The notes beneath the pieces are model-generated. The model was not told the origin of the DNA. It saw nothing but the letters and a program-made list of their open reading frames with translations, and made no database searches. From Novosphingobium resinovorum (GTDB lineage: Bacteria; Pseudomonadota; Alphaproteobacteria; Sphingomonadales; Sphingomonadaceae), in the NCBI RefSeq assembly GCF_027922145.1, contig NZ_BSFC01000019.1, positions 8,579 to 72,578 on the forward strand: DNA of 64,000 nt, written 5' to 3'. Numbering within the stretch: the stretch's first letter is position 1; each line of letters opens with the position of its first letter. Made by a program: the position numbers and the translations under genes. Positions 1 to 8,436 of this stretch are shown here, piece by piece.

Positions 1-564
1 TGCAGGTCCATTGCATGCGGTTCTAGGATCATTGTGCGCTGATGGATAGTGCGTGTTCCGGGCGGATTTCAGCCGTCGTTACACCCTGCGACACCCCTGA
101 AATGTCGCTGCAAAGCAGTGAAATCCACAGGCAACCTCGCCCCCCGAAAAGCTGGGTCATGGACAGTCGAGCTTGCCGCGATACGTATCGGCCAGCCGTG
201 TTCGCGGATCTTAGTGCGCCCCCCGCGCCCTTTCCCGCGACATGCGGTTCCGCTGCGTTCAAGGCCACCGTCCGGGATCCCTCCGCCAAGGGGTCTCGCG
301 GTGCCGGGGCCATCGACCGAGCGGGTTCTGTAGTCGCACCCGTCCCGTTCGCCGGTGGCCCCGGAACAAATCGAAAAGAAATTACCCAAAAGGCTCTCCA
401 CGCGTCGGATAATTTCTTGATTGATAGTCTGCAAAACGACACAAGTGCGTGGTACTTGCCGCGCCAGCAGCTGATTGGGCGCCTTAAACGCGCTTGCAGC
501 CAGAAAGTTTCCAGCCGGACCCGCCTCTTTTGGCGATTGATGTCCGGCCCGGTCCGTGGTGACC
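1..564. other. stretch without a convincing gene
   Basis: Open frames run across this stretch on both strands, but none has a recognisable domain, a ribosome binding site or a plausible partner. The longest one on the minus strand continues antisense through the sensor kinase coding region, which is typical of GC-rich shadow frames. A short minus-strand piece around 390-510 reads somewhat like protein, so a decayed gene cannot be excluded. Confidence 0.4.
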
Positions 565-644
565 GTTCCCGCCACCCGCTTCGGTGGGCGGCGGGAACGC
601 GGAGCGGGGACAGGAGGGACGTGTCCCTCTCTCCTGTCCCCGCT
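565..644. repeat. two adjacent hairpins upstream of the sensor kinase
   Basis: The first hairpin has arms GTTCCCGCC (565-573) and GGCGGGAAC (about 590-598). The second pairs AGCGGGGACAG (603-613) with CTGTCCCCGCT (634-644) around an inner palindrome, GAGGGAC/GTCCCTC (615-630). They lie about 80 bases before the kinase start. They could form a palindromic intergenic element, a terminator for an upstream gene, or leader structure. There is no T-run after either arm, so an intrinsic terminator is less likely. Confidence 0.6.
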
Positions 645-724
645 TCGCATATCACCCGCAGGCGGCTTGCCTGCGACAATCCTCCGTCTCGAATTTGCCA
701 ACCGCCCATGGCAAAGCACAAGCC

Positions 725-2809
725 ATGACCCTTCCCGAGATTCCACGCCGACTCGGCATGCCGCTGGCCATGCAGATGGTCGCGATCCTCGTGTGCGCCC
801 TGCTGGCAGCGCAGGCGGTGACGCTCGCACTGACCGTCATCCTGCCGCCGCGCCCGGCCGAACGCTGGAACATGGACGAAGTCGCCAGCGCGCTCGGCGG
901 CGGCCCCGCCCCCAAGCGCCTCGAACGCAAAGCCATGCGCGGCCCGCCCGATGTCAGCGGACAAGGCTGGCTGGTCTCGGAATCCTCGCGCGATGCGCTG
1001 GCCCGGCGCATCGGCCAGCCCGCGAACGAGGTGGTCCTCGCCTCCTACACCCAGCTTCCCGTCGGCGGCGTCGCAGTGCCGAGCAGCGGGCGATCGCCGC
1101 TCGCCGTGAAATCCTCTGGTTCGGGCAGCCTGTCCTCGCTGCTGATCGACGAGGCCCAGGCCCAGGCCATTCCCGGCGGACCGCCTGCGAGCGGATCCGC
1201 CGGTCCCACCGGCATGCCGGGCGGCGGATTTCCCGGCGGCCGCATGCCGGGCGGGAACTTTCCCGGCGGCGGCTTTCCGGGCAGCGGAGGCCCGCGCGTA
1301 CCTGCACAGCCCGGTTCGTCCATGCCCCGTCCCAACCTGCCAGGCGGTCAAATCGGCGGCGGGACGAGAGGCGCTACCCCCGGCCAGGCCGGGGGCGGAC
1401 GCCCTGGTGCAGGCAGCGCAAGCAGCCCCGGAAATGCCGCTGGCAATACCGCGGGGATCGGAGCCGGTGAGGGCGGGCGACCGATCGGCAGCCCTGGCGC
1501 CGCCCGCGGCCCCGGCGCTTTCGCCCAGCCCGGGCTGACGCCCGGGATCGGCTTGGCTCCGCCCAGTCCCGTCATCGCCATCGCACCGCCGATCACCCGG
1601 CCGAGCGCGGCGGCCGAGCCGATCGCCGAGACCCAGCGAGCACCCGCTCGTCCGGCCGCCCGGTCCACCACGACAGCCGCCATCCCGACTGCGGCCATTC
1701 AACCGCAGCCCGTCGCCTCTGCCCACCCGGTTTCAGCAGCCGCGGCCATACGCGCACCGGATGTGCGCCCACAGACGGCTTCCTCTCCGCAGCCCATCCC
1801 GTTCCGCCGTGTGACGAGTTCGCTGTTCGATGTCACCTCGCCCCCGTTCATCGAAGGGGATTTCGTTGCCGCCGCGCGGCAGGCGGATGGCAGCTGGCTC
1901 GCGGTGGCCCCCCGCGCCGAGCCTTTTCCCAATGCCTGGCAGACCAGGGTAATGCTGTGGTTCGCGCTGTCTCTGGCGATCGTCAGCCCGCTGGCCTGGC
2001 TGTTCGTACGCCGTATCGTCGTGCCCTTGCGCGATTTTGCCAGGGCCGCCGAGCAACTCGGCCGCGATCCCTCGGCGACCATCCTTCCGCTCTCCGGCCC
2101 GGCGGAGATCGGCCGCGCGGCGAACGCCTTCAACCAGATGCGCCACCGCCTTCGTGCTTTCGTCGACGATCGTACCGCCATGGTCGGGGCAATCAGCCAC
2201 GACTTGCGCACGCCGCTGACGCGGCTGCGCTTCCGCATCGAGGACGTGCCCGATGACCAGCGCGAGGGTCTGCTGAAGGAAGTGACCGAGATGGAAGCGA
2301 TGATCAGCCAGGTCATCGCCTTCATCCGCGACGCCTCGACACCCGGTCCGCGCCAGCGGCTCGACTTCGCAGAACTCATCGCCGGCAGTGTCGCCGACTG
2401 GCAGCTTGTCGGGGCCAATGTCGAGATCGAGCGCAATGCCCACATCCCGGTCGAGGTCGATCCGGTCGGCATCCGCCGCCTGCTCGGCAACCTGCTGGAA
2501 AACGCGGTCAAGTATGGCGACAGCGCCCGCGTGCGTGTCTCCCTCAGCGGCAACGAGGCCGTCGCGGAGATCGTCGATGCCGGCCCGGGTATCCCCGAGG
2601 ACGAGTTCGATCGTGCCTTCGAGCCGTTCTACCGCAGTGAAGCCGCGCGCAAGTCGGGCCGCAACGGCAGCGGGCTCGGCCTCGCCGTCTGCCGCTCGAT
2701 CGCGCGGGCGCACGGCGGCGACGTCTCGTTCGCACACGGTCTGGATGGCTTCGTGGCGCGCGTGACAGTGCCTGCCGCGTTCGTCCCGACCCTGCGCAAA
2801 GCCGCCTGA
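725..2809 (+). CDS. membrane sensor histidine kinase with Gly/Pro-rich extracytoplasmic region
   Basis: A 694-residue sensor kinase. A membrane helix lies near residues 14-36 and a second near 409-433, followed by a HAMP region. The HisKA box AISHDLRTPLTR places the phospho-acceptor at about His492, the N-box NLLENAVKYG is near 593, and the G-boxes DAGPGIPEDEF and GSGLGLAVCRSIARAHGG follow. The roughly 370-residue region between the helices is unusually long and from about residue 149 is collagen-like (repeats such as GGGFPGG, GGNFPGG), then Pro/Ala-rich. The ATG at 725 was chosen because the frame upstream has no RBS and the first helix starts just after it. No response regulator gene adjoins it inside the window; it may lie to the left. 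The signal sensed is unknown. Confidence 0.92.
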   Translation: MTLPEIPRRLGMPLAMQMVAILVCALLAAQAVTLALTVILPPRPAERWNMDEVASALGGGPAPKRLERKAMRGPPDVSGQGWLVSESSRDALARRIGQPANEVVLASYTQLPVGGVAVPSSGRSPLAVKSSGSGSLSSLLIDEAQAQAIPGGPPASGSAGPTGMPGGGFPGGRMPGGNFPGGGFPGSGGPRVPAQPGSSMPRPNLPGGQIGGGTRGATPGQAGGGRPGAGSASSPGNAAGNTAGIGAGEGGRPIGSPGAARGPGAFAQPGLTPGIGLAPPSPVIAIAPPITRPSAAAEPIAETQRAPARPAARSTTTAAIPTAAIQPQPVASAHPVSAAAAIRAPDVRPQTASSPQPIPFRRVTSSLFDVTSPPFIEGDFVAAARQADGSWLAVAPRAEPFPNAWQTRVMLWFALSLAIVSPLAWLFVRRIVVPLRDFARAAEQLGRDPSATILPLSGPAEIGRAANAFNQMRHRLRAFVDDRTAMVGAISHDLRTPLTRLRFRIEDVPDDQREGLLKEVTEMEAMISQVIAFIRDASTPGPRQRLDFAELIAGSVADWQLVGANVEIERNAHIPVEVDPVGIRRLLGNLLENAVKYGDSARVRVSLSGNEAVAEIVDAGPGIPEDEFDRAFEPFYRSEAARKSGRNGSGLGLAVCRSIARAHGGDVSFAHGLDGFVARVTVPAAFVPTLRKAA

Positions 2810-2824
2810 GCGAACGGCAGAGCC

Positions 2825-3781
2825 ATGCTCAGACATTTGCACGCCCTTGGTGCGTCACTGGCGCTCTCGCTATCCCTTCAGCCTGCTGCCGCGCAAGAGA
2901 CCGAGGGTGCCGCCGAAACCACGACGGCCGCGACTTCATCCCGCGAGGCCGAGACTGGCACGATCGGTGACACGAGCGCCGCGCAAGTCGCTCCCCTGCG
3001 ATGGACGGCGGCGGCGTCCGGCGGCATCAGCGCACGCGACGATGGTCCGGACGGCAGTTGGCAGTCGCTCAGCCTGACGCGCACCGTTGGCCGCGGCTAC
3101 TTGCGCGCCAGCGCGATGCGCTACCACGGTACGCTGCAACAGTCGGACGTCGCGCTGCCCTCGGACTATTACGTCGGGACACTCGGAGCGGGGGGAAATT
3201 TCGACAACTGGGTGATCGACGGCTGGGTCAGCTTCGGCAGGCAGGATTACGGCCGGATCAGCACCTCGCTGGGCAGCCGCGCCAGTACCGGCGCCAAGGG
3301 CAGCGACTATTACGCCGTCGGTGGCGATTTCGGCCGTGTACTGCCACTGGGCTCGCGCTTCTTTCTCACTCCGACGGTGGCCGCATCGTTTGCCGATGGA
3401 AAGCTGCTGCGCCCGGCGCCCGAAGTCACAGGCCTGCGCGATCAGGAAACCGACGAGCCGACCTGGTCGGCCAATGCTACGATGCGCATCGATTATGCAT
3501 TCGGCAGTGCTCGGGAGCACTATGCCGGACTGTCCTTGTCGCGGAACTGGACCAGCAACGGCCTTTCCGCATTGCAGATTCGGCCCAATCGGGACCCCGA
3601 CGCACAATTGCCATTCCGGCTCGACAGCAAGCACTATGCGGACAGTTGGTTCGAAATAGGCGCTACGACCAATATGAAGCTGGGACGCAGCCTGTACCTC
3701 GATTTGTTCACCACGCGCAGTTTCGGCGTGAAAGCTGGGAATGTAACGTCCGCAGGAGCCACCTTGCGGCGCTCGTTCTGA
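2825..3781 (+). CDS. outer-membrane beta-barrel protein (unknown role)
   Basis: A 318-residue protein with a signal peptide (about residues 1-23, ending AAA-Q), a short Thr/Ala-rich linker, and alternating amphipathic strands rich in Tyr, Trp, Gly and Ser. It ends in Phe (RRSF), the usual terminal residue for BAM-assembled barrels. It starts 15 bases after the sensor kinase and is probably cotranscribed with it, so it may be a target or sensory partner of the kinase. I do not recognise a specific family, and surface transport versus structural role cannot be told from the sequence. Confidence 0.75.
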   Translation: MLRHLHALGASLALSLSLQPAAAQETEGAAETTTAATSSREAETGTIGDTSAAQVAPLRWTAAASGGISARDDGPDGSWQSLSLTRTVGRGYLRASAMRYHGTLQQSDVALPSDYYVGTLGAGGNFDNWVIDGWVSFGRQDYGRISTSLGSRASTGAKGSDYYAVGGDFGRVLPLGSRFFLTPTVAASFADGKLLRPAPEVTGLRDQETDEPTWSANATMRIDYAFGSAREHYAGLSLSRNWTSNGLSALQIRPNRDPDAQLPFRLDSKHYADSWFEIGATTNMKLGRSLYLDLFTTRSFGVKAGNVTSAGATLRRSF

Positions 3782-3887
3782 CCTGCCCACTCAAAAAGCG
3801 GCGGCAGGTTATCTTCTGCTCCACCATTTTGCCTTAGCATCCGCGTTCGCAATCGAATTGAAACGGACAGGCGGCAGAGCGCGCGAA

Positions 3888-4919
3888 ATGATGACAGGAA
3901 AAGTTTCGAAGGTGGCGGAAGCAAGTGTCCTCGTGACCGGTGCAGCCGGATTCATCGGTGCCGCCGTTGCCGAGGCCCTGATGGCCCGCGGTCAGTCGGT
4001 GATCGGAATCGATAACCTCAACGACTATTATGCAGTCTCGCTCAAGCGCGCGCGCCTCGATGGGCTCGCTACGCGTCATGGCAACCTGTTTCAGTTTCGG
4101 GAACTCGACTTCGCCGACATGTCTGCGCTCACCGCAGCGTTGGGGTCTTTCACGTTCGAAACCATCGTCCACCTGGGGGCGCAGGCCGGCGTACGGTACT
4201 CTCTGGAGAATCCGCAGGCCTACGTCGCCTCCAACCTTGCCGGGCACGTCAACATGTTGGAAGTCGCCCGCGCCCGGCAGGTCGCCCACATGGTCTACGC
4301 CAGTTCAAGTTCAGTCTACGGCGGAAATGCGAAGCTCCCCTTCGCGGTGGAAGACCGCGCGGATCATCCCGTCTCGCTGTACGCGGCGACGAAGAAAGCC
4401 GATGAACTGATGAGCGAGACTTACGCCCATCTCTTCCGCCTGCCTCTCACCGGGCTGAGATTCTTCACCGTCTACGGCCCTTGGGGCAGACCCGACATGG
4501 CGATGTGGAAGTTCGCCGAACGGATTCTCAGTGACCGACCGATCGATGTCTACAATCAAGGCGAGATGAGCCGCGACTTCACTTACATCGACGACATCGT
4601 CGGCGGCGTCCTCGCCTGCCTCGACTGCCCGCCGGCCGACGACGGCGCGCAAAAGGCAGGCGGCAGCGTCAAGCCGCACGCGCTTTACAACATCGGCAAC
4701 AACAAGTCCGAGCACCTGCTGCGCCTCATCGAAGTGCTGGAGGATGCCTGCGGCCGCAAGGCGAGGCGCAACCTCCTGCCGATGCAGCCCGGGGACGTCA
4801 CCGCGACTTACGCCGACATCACCGCGCTGACCCGCGATACCGGCTATATGCCGAGTACGCCGATCGAAACGGGCGTGCCGCGTTTCGTTGATTGGTTCCG
4901 GAGTTACACCGGCGTGTGA
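3888..4919 (+). CDS. NAD-dependent UDP-sugar 4-epimerase (UDP-glucuronate 4-epimerase-like)
   Basis: A 343-residue extended SDR. The Rossmann motif VTGAAGFIGAAV is near the N terminus, the serine-rich segment YASSSSVYGG precedes the catalytic YAATK (about Tyr165/Lys169), and FFTVYGPWGRPDMA plus SRDFTYIDDIV are characteristic of the CapI/LspL UDP-glucuronate epimerases. It would interconvert UDP-glucuronate and UDP-galacturonate in the cytoplasm for polysaccharide or LPS synthesis. The start was set at one of two adjacent ATGs (3888 or 3891); a TTG ten codons upstream is possible. It has about 100 bases of upstream spacing and stands alone. Confidence 0.88.
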   Translation: MMTGKVSKVAEASVLVTGAAGFIGAAVAEALMARGQSVIGIDNLNDYYAVSLKRARLDGLATRHGNLFQFRELDFADMSALTAALGSFTFETIVHLGAQAGVRYSLENPQAYVASNLAGHVNMLEVARARQVAHMVYASSSSVYGGNAKLPFAVEDRADHPVSLYAATKKADELMSETYAHLFRLPLTGLRFFTVYGPWGRPDMAMWKFAERILSDRPIDVYNQGEMSRDFTYIDDIVGGVLACLDCPPADDGAQKAGGSVKPHALYNIGNNKSEHLLRLIEVLEDACGRKARRNLLPMQPGDVTATYADITALTRDTGYMPSTPIETGVPRFVDWFRSYTGV

Positions 4920-4946
4920 CAGCGAATCCTGGCGAAAGCCGAAATC

Positions 4947-5063
4947 TCACCAGATCAACGCTGCAACAATGGCAATCATCACCCAAAGCATCGCGTTGAA
5001 TTTCACTATCGTGCCGAGATCAAAGGGCGGCACTTCGATATAAGTATTGTAGGTGTTGATCAT
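4947..5063 (-). CDS. possible small single-span membrane protein
   Basis: A 38-codon frame starting MINTYNTYIEVPPFDL and ending in a hydrophobic stretch (MLWVMIAIVAALIW), which would form one C-terminal membrane helix. The composition is protein-like and unlike the surrounding spacer. There is no strong Shine-Dalgarno sequence. It lies between the epimerase and the catabolic operon, in the same direction as the operon. No family is recognised, and chance cannot be ruled out for so short a frame. Confidence 0.35.
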   Translation of the reverse strand: MINTYNTYIEVPPFDLGTIVKFNAMLWVMIAIVAALIW

Positions 5064-5153
5064 CACAGACCCGTTGTTCAGCGTCGCATGTGGCAACCTC
5101 TCAGGAGTGAAACAGCGCCCTGCCCGCGAGGTTCCTGAAATTTAATTGCCGGT

Positions 5154-6074
5154 TCAGGTTCCCGTTCTTTCGCGGATCATCGCGAAGCCATGCAGCAGGT
5201 GGTCGAGTTGGCCATCCGGCACCGGCGCAAATGCCAGCTCCTCGCCGCCCTGCCGGATCGCCCCGATCTGCCCGGCCACCTCCTCAAGGCTCCATTGCGG
5301 CCGAAATACTCCCGCATTTTCCGCAACCCAGGCACGCGCCAGACGGCCCCCCATGGCAACGTACATCTCGCCGCTCACCGCGCATTGCTCGTGACAAAGG
5401 TAGGCGACCATCGGCGCCACCATCTCGGGTTCCATCGGCGGGAACCCGCTCGTGTCGATCCCTTGGGACATGCGCGTGACTGCCGCCGGCACGATGAGAT
5501 TGGAGCGCACATTGCTGTGCTGCCCCTCGATCGCGGCCGTGTTCGACAGGCCCATGAAAGCCGCCTTGCACAACGAATACGTGACATTGTCGGCCTTGCC
5601 GTAAAGTCCATTTATCGAACTGGTGAGGACGATCCGGCCGTAGCCTTGCGCCATCATACGGGGAAACGCCTCGCGCATGACGTGGTAAGCGCCCTTCAAG
5701 TGCACATCGAGCACCGCGCTGAAGTCCTCGTAGCCAAGGTTCGAGAGCGAGCCGCGCCGCACGTTGCCTGCCGAATGGATCAGAATGTCGACCCGCCCGA
5801 AGGCATCCAGCGCGGTATCGATGATCGCCTTGCCCCCTTCGGGCGTCGCGACACTGTCGAGACTGGCGACCGCTTGACCGCCGGCAGCGCGTATCTCGGC
5901 GACAAGAGCCTCGGCGGGTCCTTCCCCGGTCGCATCACCTGCCATCGAGACACCCGGATCGTTGACGACGACCTTGCATCCCCGCCTCGCCAGCAGCAGC
6001 GCATGTGCGCGGCCGAGGCCCCGGCCGCCGCCGGTAATCACTGCGACGCGATCGTCGAAACGCAATTCGGCCAT
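5154..6074 (-). CDS. short-chain dehydrogenase/reductase
   Basis: A 306-residue classical SDR. The cofactor motif VITGGGRGLGRAHALLLA is near residue 10, with VVVNDPG after the second strand, as in the dehydrogenase half of peroxisomal-type multifunctional enzymes. The active site is LTSSINGLYG followed by YSLCK (about Tyr166/Lys170). It probably oxidises a hydroxyacyl-CoA or alcohol intermediate in the pathway encoded by the operon. The ATG at 6074 was chosen because the longer frame reaches back into the CoA transferase gene. The C-terminal extension of about 60 residues beyond the usual SDR core includes RPQWSLEEVAGQI, also seen in hydratase-linked SDRs. Confidence 0.88.
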   Translation of the reverse strand: MAELRFDDRVAVITGGGRGLGRAHALLLARRGCKVVVNDPGVSMAGDATGEGPAEALVAEIRAAGGQAVASLDSVATPEGGKAIIDTALDAFGRVDILIHSAGNVRRGSLSNLGYEDFSAVLDVHLKGAYHVMREAFPRMMAQGYGRIVLTSSINGLYGKADNVTYSLCKAAFMGLSNTAAIEGQHSNVRSNLIVPAAVTRMSQGIDTSGFPPMEPEMVAPMVAYLCHEQCAVSGEMYVAMGGRLARAWVAENAGVFRPQWSLEEVAGQIGAIRQGGEELAFAPVPDGQLDHLLHGFAMIRERTGT

Positions 6075-6120
6075 GACCTGTCCTCTCCTCGATCGCGCCA
6101 AGCTTACCGGCGCGCTGCCG

Positions 6121-7335
6121 TCAGGCAACGATCCCGGCGCTGCGCAGCATCGCGATCCGCTCGGGCGATAGATCGAGCACTTCGGCCAGAATCGCATCGG
6201 TATGCTGGCCCAGCACCGGCGGCGCCTCGGGCACCGGCTGCTCCGCGTCGGTGAAACGGATCGACCGATTGACGATGGGGATGGTGCCCAGGACGGCGTG
6301 CTCGGTCTCGACGACCATGCCGCGCGCCTGCGCCTGGGGTTGGGCCAGAGCCTCGCTCACACCCAGGATCGGCGCATGCGGCACCTCGTGGGCAGTGAAG
6401 ATTGCGGCCAGTTCATCGACGCAGTGGCGCGCGGTGAAATCCGCGATGATCGCGTTGACCTCCTCGCGGGCGTCGCGGCGCTTTTCCAGAGTGTCGTAGC
6501 GCGGGTCCTCAGCGAGTTCCTCGCGTCCGATCGAGCGGCAGATGCGTGCCCAGAAGCCGGGTGTCAGGCAGGCGATGACGATGGATCCCTCGCGCGCCGG
6601 GAAAATTCCGTAAGGCACGAGGTTGGGATGCTGCGAGCCGACCCGCTGCGGGTCCGAACCGGTGAAGAAGGCCAGCTGCGCAATGTAGCCGAGCATGCCC
6701 ATCAGGCCATCCATCAGGCTGATGTCGATATGACGCCCCTCTCCGGTACGTTCCCGCTCGTAGAGCGCCGACAGCACGCCGATCGGCCCGTTGATGCCGC
6801 CGACGAGATCACCGAGCGGGATGCCCAGCTTGGTCGGCAGCCCACCCGCCTCGCCGTTCATCGACAGCGCGCCGGACATCGCCTGGAGCACGATGTCGAA
6901 GCTCGGCCGGTCCCTGAGCGGACCGGTCTGGCCGTAGCCGGAGATCGAACAGTAGATCAGTCGGGGATTGGCCGCGTGCAGTTCCTCCCAGCCGAGCCCC
7001 AGCCGCTCCATCACGCCCGGACGGTAGTTCTCGACCAGCACATCGCACTGCGCGGCAAGGTCCTTGACGAGTGCCAGCCCCTCGGGGGTCTTGAGATCGA
7101 CGACGATCGACTTCTTGCCCCGGTTGACCGCGAGGTAATAGTGGCTCTCGCCATCCCGGATGGGAGGAAAGCTGCGGGTTTCGTCCCCGGTGCCGGGCGG
7201 CTCGATCTTGAACACCTCGGCGCCGAGGTCGGCCAGCGCCAGGCTCGCGGCGGGGCCGGCCAGGACGCGCGTGAAGTCGATCACGCGAACGCCCGCCAGG
7301 GGACCGGACCAGCCGGCCGTCCCTCGCACGGTCAC
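6121..7335 (-). CDS. family III CoA transferase (CaiB/BaiF type)
   Basis: A 404-residue protein with hallmarks of class III CoA transferases: N-terminal GVRVIDFTRVLAGPAAS, the ADLGAEVFKIEPPG segment, VENYRPGVMERLGL, and HIDISLMDGLMG, which holds the expected catalytic aspartate (about Asp209). It would move CoA from an acyl-CoA donor to an organic acid substrate of the pathway. Its start overlaps the stop of the esterase gene by four bases (ATGA), so translation is probably coupled. The substrate cannot be read from sequence. Confidence 0.92.
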   Translation of the reverse strand: MTVRGTAGWSGPLAGVRVIDFTRVLAGPAASLALADLGAEVFKIEPPGTGDETRSFPPIRDGESHYYLAVNRGKKSIVVDLKTPEGLALVKDLAAQCDVLVENYRPGVMERLGLGWEELHAANPRLIYCSISGYGQTGPLRDRPSFDIVLQAMSGALSMNGEAGGLPTKLGIPLGDLVGGINGPIGVLSALYERERTGEGRHIDISLMDGLMGMLGYIAQLAFFTGSDPQRVGSQHPNLVPYGIFPAREGSIVIACLTPGFWARICRSIGREELAEDPRYDTLEKRRDAREEVNAIIADFTARHCVDELAAIFTAHEVPHAPILGVSEALAQPQAQARGMVVETEHAVLGTIPIVNRSIRFTDAEQPVPEAPPVLGQHTDAILAEVLDLSPERIAMLRSAGIVA

Positions 7336-8351
7336 GCCAGTGCCTCCCGGAAGAAGCGCAAGATCGCCTCGATCGCATCACGCCCTTCGGGCAACGCGAC
7401 CTGGTAGTGGTAGCAATGCCCCATGCCTTCCGCGACAATCAGGCTGGAGCGGATGCTCGCCTTGAGCAGCTGCGAATGCGTGAAGATGGCCGGACTGAGG
7501 TCCATTGCCCGGGTCCCGGTCACGATCAGCGCCGGAGGGAAGGCTGCCAGAATCTCCGGATGCCAGCCGGGCCAGGCGCTCGGATCGCGAAGATCGCAAC
7601 CTGCGAAGTATCCGCGCGTGATATCGACAGGGGCGCTTCCATCGGCAGGGGGCGGGGGAAACGAGGCATCGATGTAACCCGTGACGTAAGCCGATTCGCC
7701 CGTGCCGAAGGGCACTGCCCCCGCTCCGAACACGCCGATGGCACCCGCCTGGGGCAGGTCATGGCTCGCCAGCCAGGCAGCCGCCTGCGCCGTGAGGGCA
7801 CCGCCTGCAGAGCCGCCATAAATTCCGATGCGTCCCGGCGCATAGTCGGCAAGGAGTGCGCGATAGACTGCAGCGACGTCCTCCACGCCCGCCGGATGGC
7901 GATGCTCGGGCGCCATGCGGTAATTGACGCTGACGACGCGGATGCGGCCGAGCGCGGCGATCGGGATGGCTTCGACGAGGGCGACCCCATCCCAGCCGAC
8001 GCAGAACGCACCGCCGTGCAGATTGATGAGGACGCGCTGCGGGTCGTGCCCACCTTCGACCGGCGTGACATCGAGCACCTCGACGCCGCCGATCTCGCCT
8101 CGCGTGACAATGACCGGGAACGTCGCCCGCAGCCGCTCGATCTGCGGCGCCATGTAAGCGTTGATTTGTGCGCGGCGGACGGCGATGTCATCCTCTTGGC
8201 CCGACGCATCGAACACCGGCATCGCCGCGCGCAGCCGCTGCAAGGCCGCCGCTTCCTCGCTGACCAGGCCGGAGACCGGCAGGGTAAAGGCCGGAACCTG
8301 AACGCTACCGTCGGGAAGAAACGCCGGCATCGCGCGGGTCATCGTGTCCAT
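7332..8351 (-). CDS. alpha/beta hydrolase of the hormone-sensitive lipase (HSL) esterase family
   Basis: A 339-residue hydrolase. The oxyanion motif LINLHGGAFCVG and the nucleophile motif IYGGSAGGALTA define the HSL (family IV) esterases. GTRAMDLSP and GMGHCYHYQ near the C terminus are placed to supply the acid and histidine. No signal peptide, so it is likely cytoplasmic. The ATG at 8351 gives a normal family length; the longer frame adds 26 residues without support. It sits inside the CoA pathway operon, so it may hydrolyse an ester or lactone substrate before CoA activation. Confidence 0.87.
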   Translation of the reverse strand: MDTMTRAMPAFLPDGSVQVPAFTLPVSGLVSEEAAALQRLRAAMPVFDASGQEDDIAVRRAQINAYMAPQIERLRATFPVIVTRGEIGGVEVLDVTPVEGGHDPQRVLINLHGGAFCVGWDGVALVEAIPIAALGRIRVVSVNYRMAPEHRHPAGVEDVAAVYRALLADYAPGRIGIYGGSAGGALTAQAAAWLASHDLPQAGAIGVFGAGAVPFGTGESAYVTGYIDASFPPPPADGSAPVDITRGYFAGCDLRDPSAWPGWHPEILAAFPPALIVTGTRAMDLSPAIFTHSQLLKASIRSSLIVAEGMGHCYHYQVALPEGRDAIEAILRFFREALA

Positions 8352-8436
8352 GGCCTCTCCCAATCCGCCGGCGTCGCGCCTTCGCGGGTATTCGTCGCCG
8401 AGCCTAGGCTCGGCGACGGTCAAGATCACCCCCGCT

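Noticed and set aside
29-1726. Long minus-strand frame (565 codons) opposite the sensor kinase
   Set aside because: Composition is Arg/Gly/Ala-rich with no domain; it is the usual antisense shadow of a GC-rich gene with strong plus-strand domain matches.
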